From contig NZ_JAJKLK010000019.1 of NCBI RefSeq assembly GCF_020982545.1, forward strand, positions 186,001 to 250,000: a stretch of 64,000 nt of DNA, written 5' to 3'. Positions 1-8,292 of this stretch are shown here, in pieces. The translations under genes and the position numbers were made by a program. The notes under the pieces were generated by a model, which was not told the DNA's origin, ran no database searches, and worked only from the letters and a program-made list of their open reading frames with translations. The first letter of the stretch is position 1, and the number at the start of each line of letters is the position of its first letter. The DNA comes from Streptomyces sp. MNU76 (GTDB lineage: Bacteria > Actinomycetota > Actinomycetes > Streptomycetales > Streptomycetaceae).

Positions 1-119
1 CAACCGGCGTTACGGGCCTTGGAGGCCTTCAGGGTGACGGCCGCGCAGACGCCGCCGCCGAGCAGGATGAGTAGGGCGGTACCGATGGTCTCGCCGATGA
101 AGATGTCGGAGCTGGACAC
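1..119 (-). CDS. gylC: Glycerol uptake facilitator (MIP/aquaporin family), N-terminal part only
   Basis: The reverse strand reads from a GTG at 119 off the left edge: V-S-S-S-D-I-F-I-G-E-T-I-G-T-A-L-L-I-L-L, then a Gly-rich segment. This is the first transmembrane helix typical of GlpF-type glycerol channels, and the reading frame is open to base 1. An AAAGGAG ribosome-binding site lies about seven bases upstream of the GTG, which supports this start. The gene lies downstream of the IclR-type regulator gylR on the same strand, which is the arrangement of the Streptomyces glycerol operon (regulator, then facilitator, kinase and dehydrogenase). The channel would sit in the cytoplasmic membrane and admit glycerol. 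Only about 39 residues are visible, so the product call leans on neighbour context. Confidence 0.85.
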   Translation of the reverse strand, partial: MSSSDIFIGETIGTALLILLGGGVCAAVTLKASKARNAG

Positions 120-198
120 CCGCGACTCCTTTGTCCTTCGTCCAGGGGAAAGAGTTCGGCCCTTGGCGTTGTCACACTCTAGCGCGTATTGCCGGTAG

Positions 199-222
199 GT
201 GTTCGACAATGTCGACCGATGG
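199..222. promoter_or_regulatory. Probable GylR operator upstream of gylC
   Basis: This 24-base site begins GTGTTCGACA and ends CGATGG. It matches, with three differences, the reverse complement of the site at 1484-1507 in front of gylR. It lies about 80 bases upstream of the gylC start. A shared, partly palindromic site at the two promoters of a regulator and its target operon is what an IclR-family autoregulator would bind. The assignment to GylR is inferred from position. Confidence 0.6.
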
Positions 223-424
223 ACGGGAGTCTTGCTCCGGCGTTACGGGCACGTCAAGAGCTGGGTTGTCGAAAACGCGATCGTTATTGATCGAACAGGC
301 CCGTCGATCTTGGGGCGGCTGCTGCCGAACACTTGTCCAGTGATCCAGTCTTCAGGGTGGAGGTGTAGGGCCTCCTCGCCTCGGTGTCCCGTAGGGGCGC
401 AGCGCCGCTGCTAATGTCGCTTTG

Positions 425-594
425 TCCGACAACGTGGTTGGCGGACCTGCCGCCGGACGGGCGGGAAGTCAGGCCTGTGGAGGCCTTGTAGGACCACCTT
501 CGGGTGGCAGGGGCCCGTGAAGCAGGAACCCGAGGTGGCGCCGCGTAGCGGTGCTGACCGGAATCGCCTGCGTTCACGCAGGCGAGGGCGTCAA
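425..594 (+). mobile_element. Relic of an IS200/IS605-family (TnpB) right end
   Basis: The stretch contains GGCCTGTGGAGGCC, then GTGAAGCAGGAACCC. It closes with GAATCGCCTGCG-TTCA-CGCAGGCG followed by AGGGCGTCAA. The closing hairpin plus ...GTCAA is the characteristic right end of IS200/IS605-family tnpB elements, and the GC-rich stem-loops before it resemble the overlapping omega-RNA. No tnpB reading frame and no left end are present, so this is a truncated remnant. The left boundary is uncertain. It sits between gylR and gylC, upstream of the gylC promoter. Confidence 0.55.
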
Positions 595-611
595 AGGCGC
601 GTACGCGGGGT

Positions 612-655
612 ACGGCGAAGGCCGGGACACGTCACCGTGTCCCGGCCTTCGCCGT
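612..655 (-). terminator. Hairpin terminator after gylR
   Basis: A 20-bp perfect inverted repeat (612-631 with 636-655, loop TCAC) starts 16 bases beyond the gylR stop codon. There is no long T-run, which is common for Streptomyces terminators. It should limit read-through from gylR into gylC. Confidence 0.8.
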
Positions 656-670
656 GTCGTACGGAAGGGG

Positions 671-1435
671 TCAGAACCGCCCGGCGCCCAGGTCCCGCGA
701 CACCGCGCGGGCGCAGTCCCGTACGGCCGCGATCAGCTCGGGGCGCAGCTCTCCGTCGCGGCACAGCCGCTCCACGGCGCCGGTGATGCCGACCGCGCCG
801 ACGGGCATCCGCCGCCGGTCGTGGATGGGGGCGGCGATGGACGCCACGCCCTCCCAGGTCTCCTCGACGTCGGCCGCGTACCCGCGGGCGCGGGTGAGGT
901 CCAGGACGCCCTCGAAGTCGGACAGCGCGTGCACGGTCCGGTCGGTGAACGCCTTGCGCTCGCTCTCCAGCACCTCGCTGTGCGCCACCGGGTCGTAGGC
1001 CGACAGGACCTTGCCCAGGGCCGTGGAGTGCAGGGGCTGCATGGCGCCTATCTCCAGGACCTGCCGGCTGTCGTCGGGCCGGAAGACGTGGTGCACGATC
1101 AGCACGCCCTGCTGGTGCAGCACCCCGAGGTGGACGCTTTCGCCGCTGGACCGGGCCAGGTCGTCCGTCCAGACCAGGGCGCGCGCCCGCAGCTCGTGGA
1201 CGTCGAGGTAGGTGGTCCCGAGCCGCAGCAGCTCGGCCCCCAACTGGTAGCGCCCCGAGGCGTCGTCCTGCTCGACGAACCCCTCCTGCTGGAGCGTGCG
1301 CAGTATGCCGTGGGCGGTGCCCTTGGCGAGGCCCAGCGACGAGGCGATGTCCGACAGGCCGAGCCGCCGTTCGCCGCCCGCGAGCAGGCGCAGCATCGCG
1401 GCCGCCCGTTCGAGCGACTGGATGTTCCGTGCCAT
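671..1435 (-). CDS. gylR: Glycerol operon regulator, IclR family
   Basis: A 254-residue IclR-family regulator beginning M-A-R-N-I-Q-S-L-E-R-A-A-A-M-L. The N-terminal winged helix-turn-helix covers roughly residues 5-65 (IASSLGLAKGTAHGILRTL is the recognition region). The rest is the ligand-binding IclR domain with the conserved M-Q-P-L-H-S-T-A-L-G-K-V-L segment. The ATG at 1435 is chosen because family members start M-A-R-N-I-Q and a GGAGG lies about ten bases upstream; an upstream in-frame ATG at 1507 would lie inside the operator. The gene precedes gylC on the same strand and is divergent from metH. It is expected to repress glycerol uptake and catabolism and its own expression, with glycerol or glycerol-3-phosphate as inducer in the characterised Streptomyces system. 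Confidence 0.95.
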   Translation of the reverse strand: MARNIQSLERAAAMLRLLAGGERRLGLSDIASSLGLAKGTAHGILRTLQQEGFVEQDDASGRYQLGAELLRLGTTYLDVHELRARALVWTDDLARSSGESVHLGVLHQQGVLIVHHVFRPDDSRQVLEIGAMQPLHSTALGKVLSAYDPVAHSEVLESERKAFTDRTVHALSDFEGVLDLTRARGYAADVEETWEGVASIAAPIHDRRRMPVGAVGITGAVERLCRDGELRPELIAAVRDCARAVSRDLGAGRF

Positions 1436-1483
1436 CGCCGTCCTGCCTCCGTCCCCTTCGGCCGCCGTACGCGACTGAAACTT

Positions 1484-1507
1484 CCATCGTTCGGCAATGT
1501 CGAACAC
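1484..1507. promoter_or_regulatory. Probable GylR operator at the gylR promoter
   Basis: The top strand reads CCATCGTTCGGCAATG then TCGAACAC. Its reverse complement matches 199-222 in 21 of 24 positions. The core (GTTCG-GCAATGT-CGAAC) is nearly palindromic. It lies about 50 bases upstream of the gylR start, suited to autoregulation. Confidence 0.6.
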
Positions 1508-1734
1508 TACCGGTCGTTGCCGCCCTCTCGCTAATGGCCGTCACCAGCTTTTCGGCCACGCGCACCGTGCGGTGGCATTCTCGTGCCCCGCGGTGTCCGT
1601 CCGGTGCCCGCGGTGTGCCCGATGCGTCCGCGCGGTGTCCGAAGGGTGCCGGAACGGTGTCCGTCGTTGTTCTCGTCGTCGGAGTAAACCGCACCCGAGC
1701 GGGTGCGCCACGCCGGTCCGCCCCGTGGACGCCC

Positions 1735-1764
1735 CTGACCATCCGTGCCGCTCCGGGCTACGCT
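1735..1764 (+). promoter_or_regulatory. Candidate housekeeping promoter for metH
   Basis: CTGACC (1735-1740) is followed 18 bases later by TACGCT (1759-1764), a reasonable HrdB-type -35/-10 pair about 65 bases upstream of the metH start. The rest of 1508-1829 holds no gene. No cobalamin, SAM or SAH riboswitch consensus could be recognised in the leader. Confidence 0.4.
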
Positions 1765-1829
1765 TGCCGCGTGCGCCTTCCGTGGGAAGCCGCAAAGCCG
1801 ACAGCCGTCGCACTCCAGGGAGCAGCTCC

Positions 1830-4800
1830 ATGGCCTCGTCGCCGAACACGTCCCTCACGTCCGCCGCCGCAGGCCGGGCCCGATCCGAGGCCCTCCGGGA
1901 GGCCCTCGCCACCCGTGTGGTGGTCGCCGACGGCGCGATGGGCACGATGCTCCAGGCGCAGGACCCCACACTGGAGGACTTCCAGCAGCTGGAGGGCTGC
2001 AACGAGGTCCTCAACGTCACCCGCCCCGACATCGTCCGCTCCGTGCACGCCGCGTACTTCGACGCGGGCGTCGACTGCGTGGAGACCAACACCTTCGGCG
2101 CCAACCTCACCGCACTGGGCGAGTACGACATCCCCGAACGCACCGCCGAGCTGTCCGAGGCCGGCGCCCGCATCGCCCGCGAGACGGCCGACGAGTACGC
2201 CGCCCGCGACGGACGGCAGCGCTGGGTGCTCGGCTCCATCGGCCCCGGCACCAAGCTGCCCACCCTCGGCCACACCACGTTCACCGCCATCCGTGACGCC
2301 TACCAGCAGAACGCCGAGGGCCTGCTGGCCGGCGGCGCCGACGCGCTCCTGGTGGAGACCACCCAGGACCTGCTGCAGACCAAGGCCTCCGTCATCGCCG
2401 CCCGCCGCGCCATGGAGACCGCCGGATACGAGGTCCCCCTGATCGTCTCGGTGACGGTCGAGACCACCGGCACCATGCTCCTGGGCTCCGAGATCGGCGC
2501 CGCGCTGACGGCCCTGGAGCCGCTCGGCATCGACATGATCGGCCTGAACTGTGCCACCGGCCCGGCCGAGATGAGCGAGCACCTGCGCCATCTGGCCCGC
2601 CACTCCCGCATCCAGCTGTCCTGCATGCCCAACGCCGGACTGCCGGTGCTGACCAAGGACGGCGCCCACTACCCGCTGACCGCGCCGGAGCTGGCGGACG
2701 CCCAGGAGAACTTCGTCCGCGAGTACGGTCTCTCCCTCGTCGGCGGCTGCTGCGGCACCACCCCCGAGCACCTGCGCCAGGTCGTCGAGCGCGTCCGGGA
2801 CCTCACCCCCACCGGCCGCGACCCGCGCCCGGAGCCCGGTGCGGCCTCCCTCTACCAGAGCGTGCCGTTCCGTCAGGACACCTCGTACATGGCGATCGGT
2901 GAGCGGACGAACGCCAACGGGTCGAAGAAGTTCCGCGAGGCCATGCTGGAGGCCCGCTGGGACGACTGCGTGGAGATGGCCCGCGACCAGATCCGCGAGG
3001 GCGCCCACATGCTCGACCTCTGCGTCGACTACGTGGGCCGTGACGGGGTGGCCGACATGGCCGAACTCGCCGGCCGCTTCGCCACCGCCTCCACCCTGCC
3101 CATCGTCCTGGACTCCACCGAAGTGGACGTCATCCGGGCCGGGTTGGAGAAGCTCGGCGGCCGGGCCGTGATCAACTCGGTCAACTACGAGGACGGCGAC
3201 GGCCCCGAGTCCCGTTTCGCGAAGGTGACCCGTCTGGCGCAGGAGCACGGCGCCGCGCTGATCGCGCTGACCATCGACGAGGAGGGCCAGGCCCGCAGCC
3301 CGGAAAAGAAGGTCGAGATCGCCGAACGGCTCATCGACGACCTGACCGGCAACTGGGGTATCCACGAGTCGGACATCCTCATCGACACCCTGACCTTCAC
3401 CATCTGTACCGGTCAGGAGGAGTCCCGCAAGGACGGCGTCGCCACCATCGAGGCGATCCGCGAGCTCAAGCGCCGCCACCCGGACGTGCAGACCACCCTG
3501 GGCCTGTCGAACATCTCCTTCGGCCTGAACCCGGCCGCCCGCATCCTGCTGAACTCCGTCTTCCTCGACGAGTGCGTGAAGGCCGGCCTGGACTCGGCCA
3601 TCGTCCACGCCTCCAAGATCCTGCCCATCGCCCGCTTCAGCGAGGAGGAGGTGCAGACGGCGCTCGACCTGATCCACGACCGCCGTGCCGAGGGCTACGA
3701 CCCACTGCAGAAGCTGATGGCGCTGTTCGAGGGCGCCACCGCCAAGTCCCTGAAGGCGGGTAAGGCCGAGGAGCTGGCCGCCCTGCCGCTGGAGGAGCGC
3801 CTCAAGCGCCGCATCATCGACGGCGAGAAGAACGGTCTGGAGGCCGACCTCGACGAGGCGCTTCAGACCCGCGCCGCCCTCGACATCGTCAACGACACGC
3901 TGTTGGACGGCATGAAGGTCGTCGGTGAGCTCTTCGGCTCCGGCCAGATGCAGCTGCCGTTCGTGCTGCAGTCCGCCGAGGTCATGAAGTCCGCCGTGGC
4001 CCACCTCGAACCGCACATGGAGAAGTCGGACGCCGAGGGCAAGGGCACCATCGTGCTGGCGACCGTCCGCGGCGACGTCCACGACATCGGCAAGAACCTC
4101 GTCGACATCATCCTGTCCAACAACGGCTACAACGTCGTCAACCTCGGCATCAAGCAGCCGGTCTCCGCGATCCTGGACGCCGCCGCCGAGCACCGCGCCG
4201 ACGTCATCGGCATGTCCGGCCTGCTGGTCAAGTCCACGGTGATCATGAAGGAGAACCTGGAGGAGCTCAACCAGCGCGGCCTGGCCGCCGACTACCCCGT
4301 CATCCTCGGCGGCGCCGCACTGACCAGGGCGTATGTCGAGCAGGACCTGCACGAGATCTACGAGGGCGAGGTCCGCTACGCCCGTGACGCCTTCGAGGGC
4401 CTGCGCCTGATGGACGCCCTCATCGGTGTCAAGCGCGGGGTCCCGGGCGCTCAGTTGCCCGAGCTGCGGCAGCGCCGGGTGCGCCCCGTGGCCGCGGCCA
4501 CCGTCGTGGAGGACCGCCCCGAGGAGGGCCACGTCCGCTCCGACGTCGCCACCGACAACCCCGTGCCCACCCCGCCGTTCCGCGGCACGCGTGTGGTCAA
4601 GGGCATCCAGCTCAAGGAGTACGCGAGCTGGCTGGACGAGGGCGCCCTGTTCAAGGGCCAGTGGGGCCTGAAGCAGGCCCGCACCGGCGAGGGCCCCACC
4701 TACGAGCAGCTCGTGGAGAGCGAGGGCCGGCCCCGGCTGCGCGGCCTGCTGGACCGGCTCCAGACCGAGAACCTGCTGGAGGCGGCCGTCGTCTACGGCT

Positions 4801-5357
4801 ACTTCCCCTGCGTGTCCAAGGACGACGACCTGATCATCCTGGACGACGACGGCAACGAGCGGACCCGGTTCTCCTTCCCGCGCCAGCGCCGCGGTCGCAG
4901 GCTCTGCCTGGCCGACTTCTTCCGCCCCGAGGAGTCCGGCGAGATCGACGTGGTGGGCCTGCAGGTCGTCACCGTCGGCTCCCGCATCGGCGAGGAGACC
5001 GCCAAGCTCTTCGAGGCCAACTCCTACCGCGACTACCTCGAACTCCACGGCCTGTCCGTGCAGTTGGCCGAAGCCCTCGCCGAGTACTGGCACGCCCGCG
5101 TCCGCTCCGAGCTCGGCTTCGCCGGCGAGGACCCGGCCGCGATCGAGGACATGTTCGACCTCAAGTACCGGGGCGCCCGCTTCTCCCTCGGCTACGGCGC
5201 CTGCCCCGACCTGGAGGACCGCGCCAAGATCGCGCAGCTCCTCGAGCCCGAGCGGATCGGCGTCCAGCTCTCGGAGGAGTTCCAGCTCCACCCCGAGCAG
5301 TCCACCGACGCCATCGTCATCCACCACCCCGAAGCCAAGTACTTCAACGCGCGATAA
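1830..5357 (+). CDS. metH: Cobalamin-dependent methionine synthase
   Basis: A 1175-residue protein with the full MetH module order. Residues about 20-320 are the homocysteine-binding barrel, with zinc-ligand motifs GLNC (near 240) and GGCCGT (near 305). Next is the pterin (methyl-tetrahydrofolate) domain beginning near 350 at GERTNANGSKKF. The cap and B12-binding domain follows, with DVHDIGKN near 749-756 whose His ligates cobalt. The C-terminal SAM-dependent reactivation domain carries RFSLGYGACPDLEDRAKI near 1117. It transfers a methyl group from methyl-tetrahydrofolate to homocysteine in the cytoplasm. The ATG at 1830 is preceded by AGGGAG at seven bases; longer in-frame readings upstream lack family similarity. 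The frame is intact over 3.5 kb. Confidence 0.98.
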   Translation: MASSPNTSLTSAAAGRARSEALREALATRVVVADGAMGTMLQAQDPTLEDFQQLEGCNEVLNVTRPDIVRSVHAAYFDAGVDCVETNTFGANLTALGEYDIPERTAELSEAGARIARETADEYAARDGRQRWVLGSIGPGTKLPTLGHTTFTAIRDAYQQNAEGLLAGGADALLVETTQDLLQTKASVIAARRAMETAGYEVPLIVSVTVETTGTMLLGSEIGAALTALEPLGIDMIGLNCATGPAEMSEHLRHLARHSRIQLSCMPNAGLPVLTKDGAHYPLTAPELADAQENFVREYGLSLVGGCCGTTPEHLRQVVERVRDLTPTGRDPRPEPGAASLYQSVPFRQDTSYMAIGERTNANGSKKFREAMLEARWDDCVEMARDQIREGAHMLDLCVDYVGRDGVADMAELAGRFATASTLPIVLDSTEVDVIRAGLEKLGGRAVINSVNYEDGDGPESRFAKVTRLAQEHGAALIALTIDEEGQARSPEKKVEIAERLIDDLTGNWGIHESDILIDTLTFTICTGQEESRKDGVATIEAIRELKRRHPDVQTTLGLSNISFGLNPAARILLNSVFLDECVKAGLDSAIVHASKILPIARFSEEEVQTALDLIHDRRAEGYDPLQKLMALFEGATAKSLKAGKAEELAALPLEERLKRRIIDGEKNGLEADLDEALQTRAALDIVNDTLLDGMKVVGELFGSGQMQLPFVLQSAEVMKSAVAHLEPHMEKSDAEGKGTIVLATVRGDVHDIGKNLVDIILSNNGYNVVNLGIKQPVSAILDAAAEHRADVIGMSGLLVKSTVIMKENLEELNQRGLAADYPVILGGAALTRAYVEQDLHEIYEGEVRYARDAFEGLRLMDALIGVKRGVPGAQLPELRQRRVRPVAAATVVEDRPEEGHVRSDVATDNPVPTPPFRGTRVVKGIQLKEYASWLDEGALFKGQWGLKQARTGEGPTYEQLVESEGRPRLRGLLDRLQTENLLEAAVVYGYFPCVSKDDDLIILDDDGNERTRFSFPRQRRGRRLCLADFFRPEESGEIDVVGLQVVTVGSRIGEETAKLFEANSYRDYLELHGLSVQLAEALAEYWHARVRSELGFAGEDPAAIEDMFDLKYRGARFSLGYGACPDLEDRAKIAQLLEPERIGVQLSEEFQLHPEQSTDAIVIHHPEAKYFNAR

Positions 5358-5428
5358 GGCCCCGGCCAGGGGGGCGACCCTGGCGAAAGGCGCTTCCGCG
5401 CGCGGCGTCGTAGACTGGTCGGTCCACC

Positions 5429-5461
5429 GCAGGCCGGTTCCCCACCCGGGAACCGGCCTGC
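5429..5461 (+). terminator. Hairpin between metH and the HAD gene
   Basis: A 14-bp perfect stem (5429-5442 with 5448-5461, loop CACCC) lies 72 bases after metH and 25 bases before the next start codon. It lacks a T-run. A TAGACT -10-like hexamer lies just before it at 5411, so it may serve as a metH terminator or as a structured leader of the HAD gene. Confidence 0.6.
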
Positions 5462-5485
5462 TCGTCCCCCAAGGAGGTGCGCCGG

Positions 5486-6190
5486 ATGACCACGACGATT
5501 CCCGCGCCAGGAACCCGTACGGCCGATGGCTCGGCCCTCCAGGCCGTGCTCCTCGACATGGACGGCACCCTGGTGGACACCGAGGGCTTCTGGTGGGACG
5601 TGGAGGTCGAGGTCTTCGCCGGCCTCGGGCACACCCTCGACGACTCCTGGCGGCATGTCGTGGTCGGCGGACCCATGACCCGCAGCGCGGGCTTCCTCGT
5701 CGAGGCCACCGGCGCCGACATCACGCTCGCCGAGCTCACGGTGCTGCTCAACGACGGTTTCGAGGCCCGCATCGAGCGCACGCTGCCGCTGATGCCCGGC
5801 GCCTCCAGACTCCTCGCCGAACTCGCCGCCCACGACGTCCCCGCCGCTCTGGTCTCCGCCTCGCACCGGCGCATCATCGACCGCGTCCTGACCTCGCTCG
5901 GCCCCCAGCACTTCGCGCTGACCGTCGCCGGCGACGAGGTCGAGCGGACCAAGCCGTTCCCCGACCCCTATCTGCTCGCGGCCTCCGGTCTCGGCGCGGA
6001 CCCGTCCCGGTGCGCGGTCATCGAGGACACCGCCACCGGTGTCGCGGCCGCGGAGGCCGCCGGCTGCCATGTGGTCGCCGTCCCGTCCGTGGCCCCCATC
6101 GCCCCCGCCGTCCGGCGCACCGTCGTGACCTCGCTGGAAGAGGTGGACCTGCCATTTCTGCGCGGCCTGATGGCGGTCACGGCCAATTGA
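5486..6190 (+). CDS. HAD-superfamily phosphatase (beta-phosphoglucomutase-like)
   Basis: A 234-residue HAD hydrolase. Motif I is LLDMDGTLVDTEGF near residues 22-35, with the nucleophile and acid/base aspartates DxD. Motif II is the Ser of ALVSAS. The motif III lysine lies in ERTKPFPDPYL, and motif IV in VIEDTATGVAAAEAAG. The cap domain lies between motifs I and II, as in subfamily IA/CbbY-like phosphatases. The ATG at 5486 is chosen because AAGGAGG lies eight bases upstream; a GTG at 5477 overlaps that site. The substrate is unknown, with small sugar phosphates likely for the family. It follows metH on the same strand but behind a hairpin, so co-transcription is uncertain. Confidence 0.88.
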   Translation: MTTTIPAPGTRTADGSALQAVLLDMDGTLVDTEGFWWDVEVEVFAGLGHTLDDSWRHVVVGGPMTRSAGFLVEATGADITLAELTVLLNDGFEARIERTLPLMPGASRLLAELAAHDVPAALVSASHRRIIDRVLTSLGPQHFALTVAGDEVERTKPFPDPYLLAASGLGADPSRCAVIEDTATGVAAAEAAGCHVVAVPSVAPIAPAVRRTVVTSLEEVDLPFLRGLMAVTAN

Positions 6191-6331
6191 AAGCGCAACG
6201 AATTCCAAGATCGCGCGACTCCGCTCGGGACAGGGAATTCACCCGGCCGCGATGACTGAATTCCCACACAGGGGAATACCTTTCCACCTGTGACGTTGAC
6301 CACGTACCGCGGCCTCTGAAGTGGTCGCCCG
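6191..6331 (+). other. Non-coding stretch with three GAATTC motifs and an inverted repeat
   Basis: No gene is supported. GAATTC occurs three times within about 65 bases (near 6199, 6235 and 6258). An inverted repeat (CACAGG at 6267 with CCTGTG at 6287) follows. This is less GC-rich than the surroundings and could hold binding sites, but nothing identifies them. Confidence 0.35.
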
Positions 6332-6360
6332 ACGCCCCCGAACCCTCGGTTCGGGGGCGT
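6332..6360 (+). terminator. Terminator after the HAD gene
   Basis: A 12-bp perfect stem (ACGCCCCCGAAC, 6332-6343, pairing with 6349-6360) with a five-base loop. It lies about 140 bases after the HAD stop and before the binding-protein genes. Bases 6361-6596 hold no gene; a TAATCT hexamer near 6500 could be a -10 element for the downstream lipoprotein, but no good -35 is seen. Confidence 0.7.
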
Positions 6361-6596
6361 TCGGCGCGCCTTTGTGTCCTGATTGACGAACAGTGCCCCA
6401 AACATTCCGTGGGTATTACATCGTTTGTGTCCACACCCGGTTCCGCAGCGTGATGGGAACTCAACTCCGGTGCGCGCGGGCCCCTCTGGCCGTGCGGGCT
6501 AATCTCGACGCGAGAACATCGCCGTACTGCCCAGGGCGCGCTCGCACCACCCCGCCAGCACCCGTCCTGGAACCCAGCTTTGGAGAACAAGCGCGC

Positions 6597-8201
6597 ATGA
6601 ACCGCAAGACCTTGGTGTTGCCGGCCGTGATCGGTCTGCTCACCCCGGTACTCGCCGCCTGCGGTGCCACCGACAGCGCGGGCGGCGGCGGGGACGCGAT
6701 CGTCGTCGGCACCACCGACCGGTTCACCGCCTCCAAGCAGGCCCCGGCCCCGATCGACCCGGCCTACGCGTACGACGTCGGCACCTGGAACATCCTCCGC
6801 CAGACCGTCCAGACCCTCCTGGTCCAGCCGCGCGGCGACGGCGAACCGGAACCCGAGGCCGCCTCCAGCTGCTCCTTCACCGACTCCGGCAACGAGCGCT
6901 ACGCCTGCACCCTGCGCGACGGTCTGAAGTTCGCCGACGGTGACCCGATCACCGCCGAGGACGTGAAGTTCTCCATCGACCGGGCCCGCTCCCTCAAGGC
7001 CGACAGCGGTGTCTTCGCCCTGCTGTCCACCATCGACCTCGTCGAGACCAAGGGCGACAACGAGGTGATCTTCCACCTCAACAGCCCCGACGCGACCCTC
7101 CCGTACAAGCTGTCCACACCCGTCGCCGGCATCGTCAACCCGGACGACTACGACAAGGACAAGCTGCGTGACGGCTTCCAGGTCGACGGCTCCGGCCCGT
7201 ACACCCTGGACGCCGAGGTCGAGAACAACGAGCTGGTCCGAGCGGTGTTCACCAAGAACCCCCACTACAGGGGCCAGTTGGACCCGAAGAACGACAAGGT
7301 CGAGCTGCGCTCCTTCGACGGCGCCGACGCCATGGGCACCGCCCTGAAGAACGGCGACGTCGACCTGATGACCCGCACCATGACCCCGGAGCAGATCACC
7401 AAGCTCTCCGACGCGGCCGACAGCGACATCGACGTCGTCGAGTCCGCCGGCCTGGAGATCCGCTACCTCGCCTTCAACACCGACGCCTCGCCGGTCAGGA
7501 GCACCGCCGTCCGCCGGGCCATGGCCGAGGTCATCGACCGCGGCGAACTCGTCGCCAAGGTCTACGGCTCCCAGGCCGAACCCCTCTTCTCCCTGGTCCC
7601 CGCCGGCATCACCGGCCACTCCAACTCCTTCTTCAACAAGTACGGCGACCCGGACGTCGCCAAGGCGAAGTCGACCCTGGAGACGGCCGGCGTCACCGCA
7701 CCGGTGAAGCTGACCCTCCACTACACGACCGACCACTACGGCGCCGCCACGAAGAAGGAGTTCGAGGTGCTGAAGAAGCAGCTCGACGACAGTGGCCTGT
7801 TCGACGTCACCATCAAGGGCACCCCCTGGTCCACGTTCCGCCCCGCCGAGCAGGAGGGCGAGTACGCGGTCTACGGCATGGGGTGGTTCCCGGACTTCCC
7901 CGACGCCGACAACTACCTCGCGCCCTTCCTCGACAAGGACAACTTCCTCGGCTCGCCCTACGCGAACAGCGAGATCCGCGGCAAGCTGATCCCCGAGTCC
8001 CGCCGTGCGGCCGACCGTCTCTCCGCCGCCGAGAGCCTCGCCGGCATCCAGGACATCGTCGCCGACGACGTGCCGATCCTGCCGCTGTGGCAGGGCAAGC
8101 AGTACGTCGCTGCCCGCGACGACGTCACCGGCGCCGAGTACGCCCTCAACGCCGCCTCCACCCTCCAGCTCTGGGAGCTGGGCCGCGGCAGAAGCGACTG
8201 A
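6597..8201 (+). CDS. ABC transporter substrate-binding lipoprotein, SBP family 5 (peptide/nickel type)
   Basis: A 534-residue lipoprotein. The signal peptide MNRKTLVLPAVIGLLTPVLAAC ends in a VLAAC lipobox (Cys22). The mature part has the OppA/DppA-type SBP_bac_5 fold, with LRDGLKFADGDPITAEDVKFSIDRA and GSGPYTLD, and ends in the usual W-type C-terminal segment. It would sit on the outer face of the membrane and capture peptides or similar solutes. The start is set by GGAG about eleven bases upstream. It is followed 91 bases later by a clear paralogue of the same length and layout. No permease or ATPase gene of the system lies in this window, so the pair must work with components encoded elsewhere. 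Confidence 0.9.
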   Translation: MNRKTLVLPAVIGLLTPVLAACGATDSAGGGGDAIVVGTTDRFTASKQAPAPIDPAYAYDVGTWNILRQTVQTLLVQPRGDGEPEPEAASSCSFTDSGNERYACTLRDGLKFADGDPITAEDVKFSIDRARSLKADSGVFALLSTIDLVETKGDNEVIFHLNSPDATLPYKLSTPVAGIVNPDDYDKDKLRDGFQVDGSGPYTLDAEVENNELVRAVFTKNPHYRGQLDPKNDKVELRSFDGADAMGTALKNGDVDLMTRTMTPEQITKLSDAADSDIDVVESAGLEIRYLAFNTDASPVRSTAVRRAMAEVIDRGELVAKVYGSQAEPLFSLVPAGITGHSNSFFNKYGDPDVAKAKSTLETAGVTAPVKLTLHYTTDHYGAATKKEFEVLKKQLDDSGLFDVTIKGTPWSTFRPAEQEGEYAVYGMGWFPDFPDADNYLAPFLDKDNFLGSPYANSEIRGKLIPESRRAADRLSAAESLAGIQDIVADDVPILPLWQGKQYVAARDDVTGAEYALNAASTLQLWELGRGRSD

Positions 8202-8292
8202 CCGGACCTCACCATCCCTCCAGGCAGGGGCCGTTCGGCCTCGGGGGAGCCCGGAGTGCCCGCAATGCACCGACGACACAAGGCATCCATAC

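Noticed and set aside
1508..1829. Possible cobalamin, SAM or SAH riboswitch before metH
   Set aside because: Searched by eye for the conserved cores; only isolated GCCG-type matches were found, not the required set of motifs in order.
4540..4560. TTGTCGGTG on the reverse strand inside metH
   Set aside because: The required TAnnnT eight bases on is absent and no minus-strand gene follows.
1758..5327. Very long minus-strand open frame opposite metH
   Set aside because: It mirrors metH codons, is rich in Val/Leu/Gly/Asp from GC-biased antisense reading and has no domain; metH itself is unmistakable.
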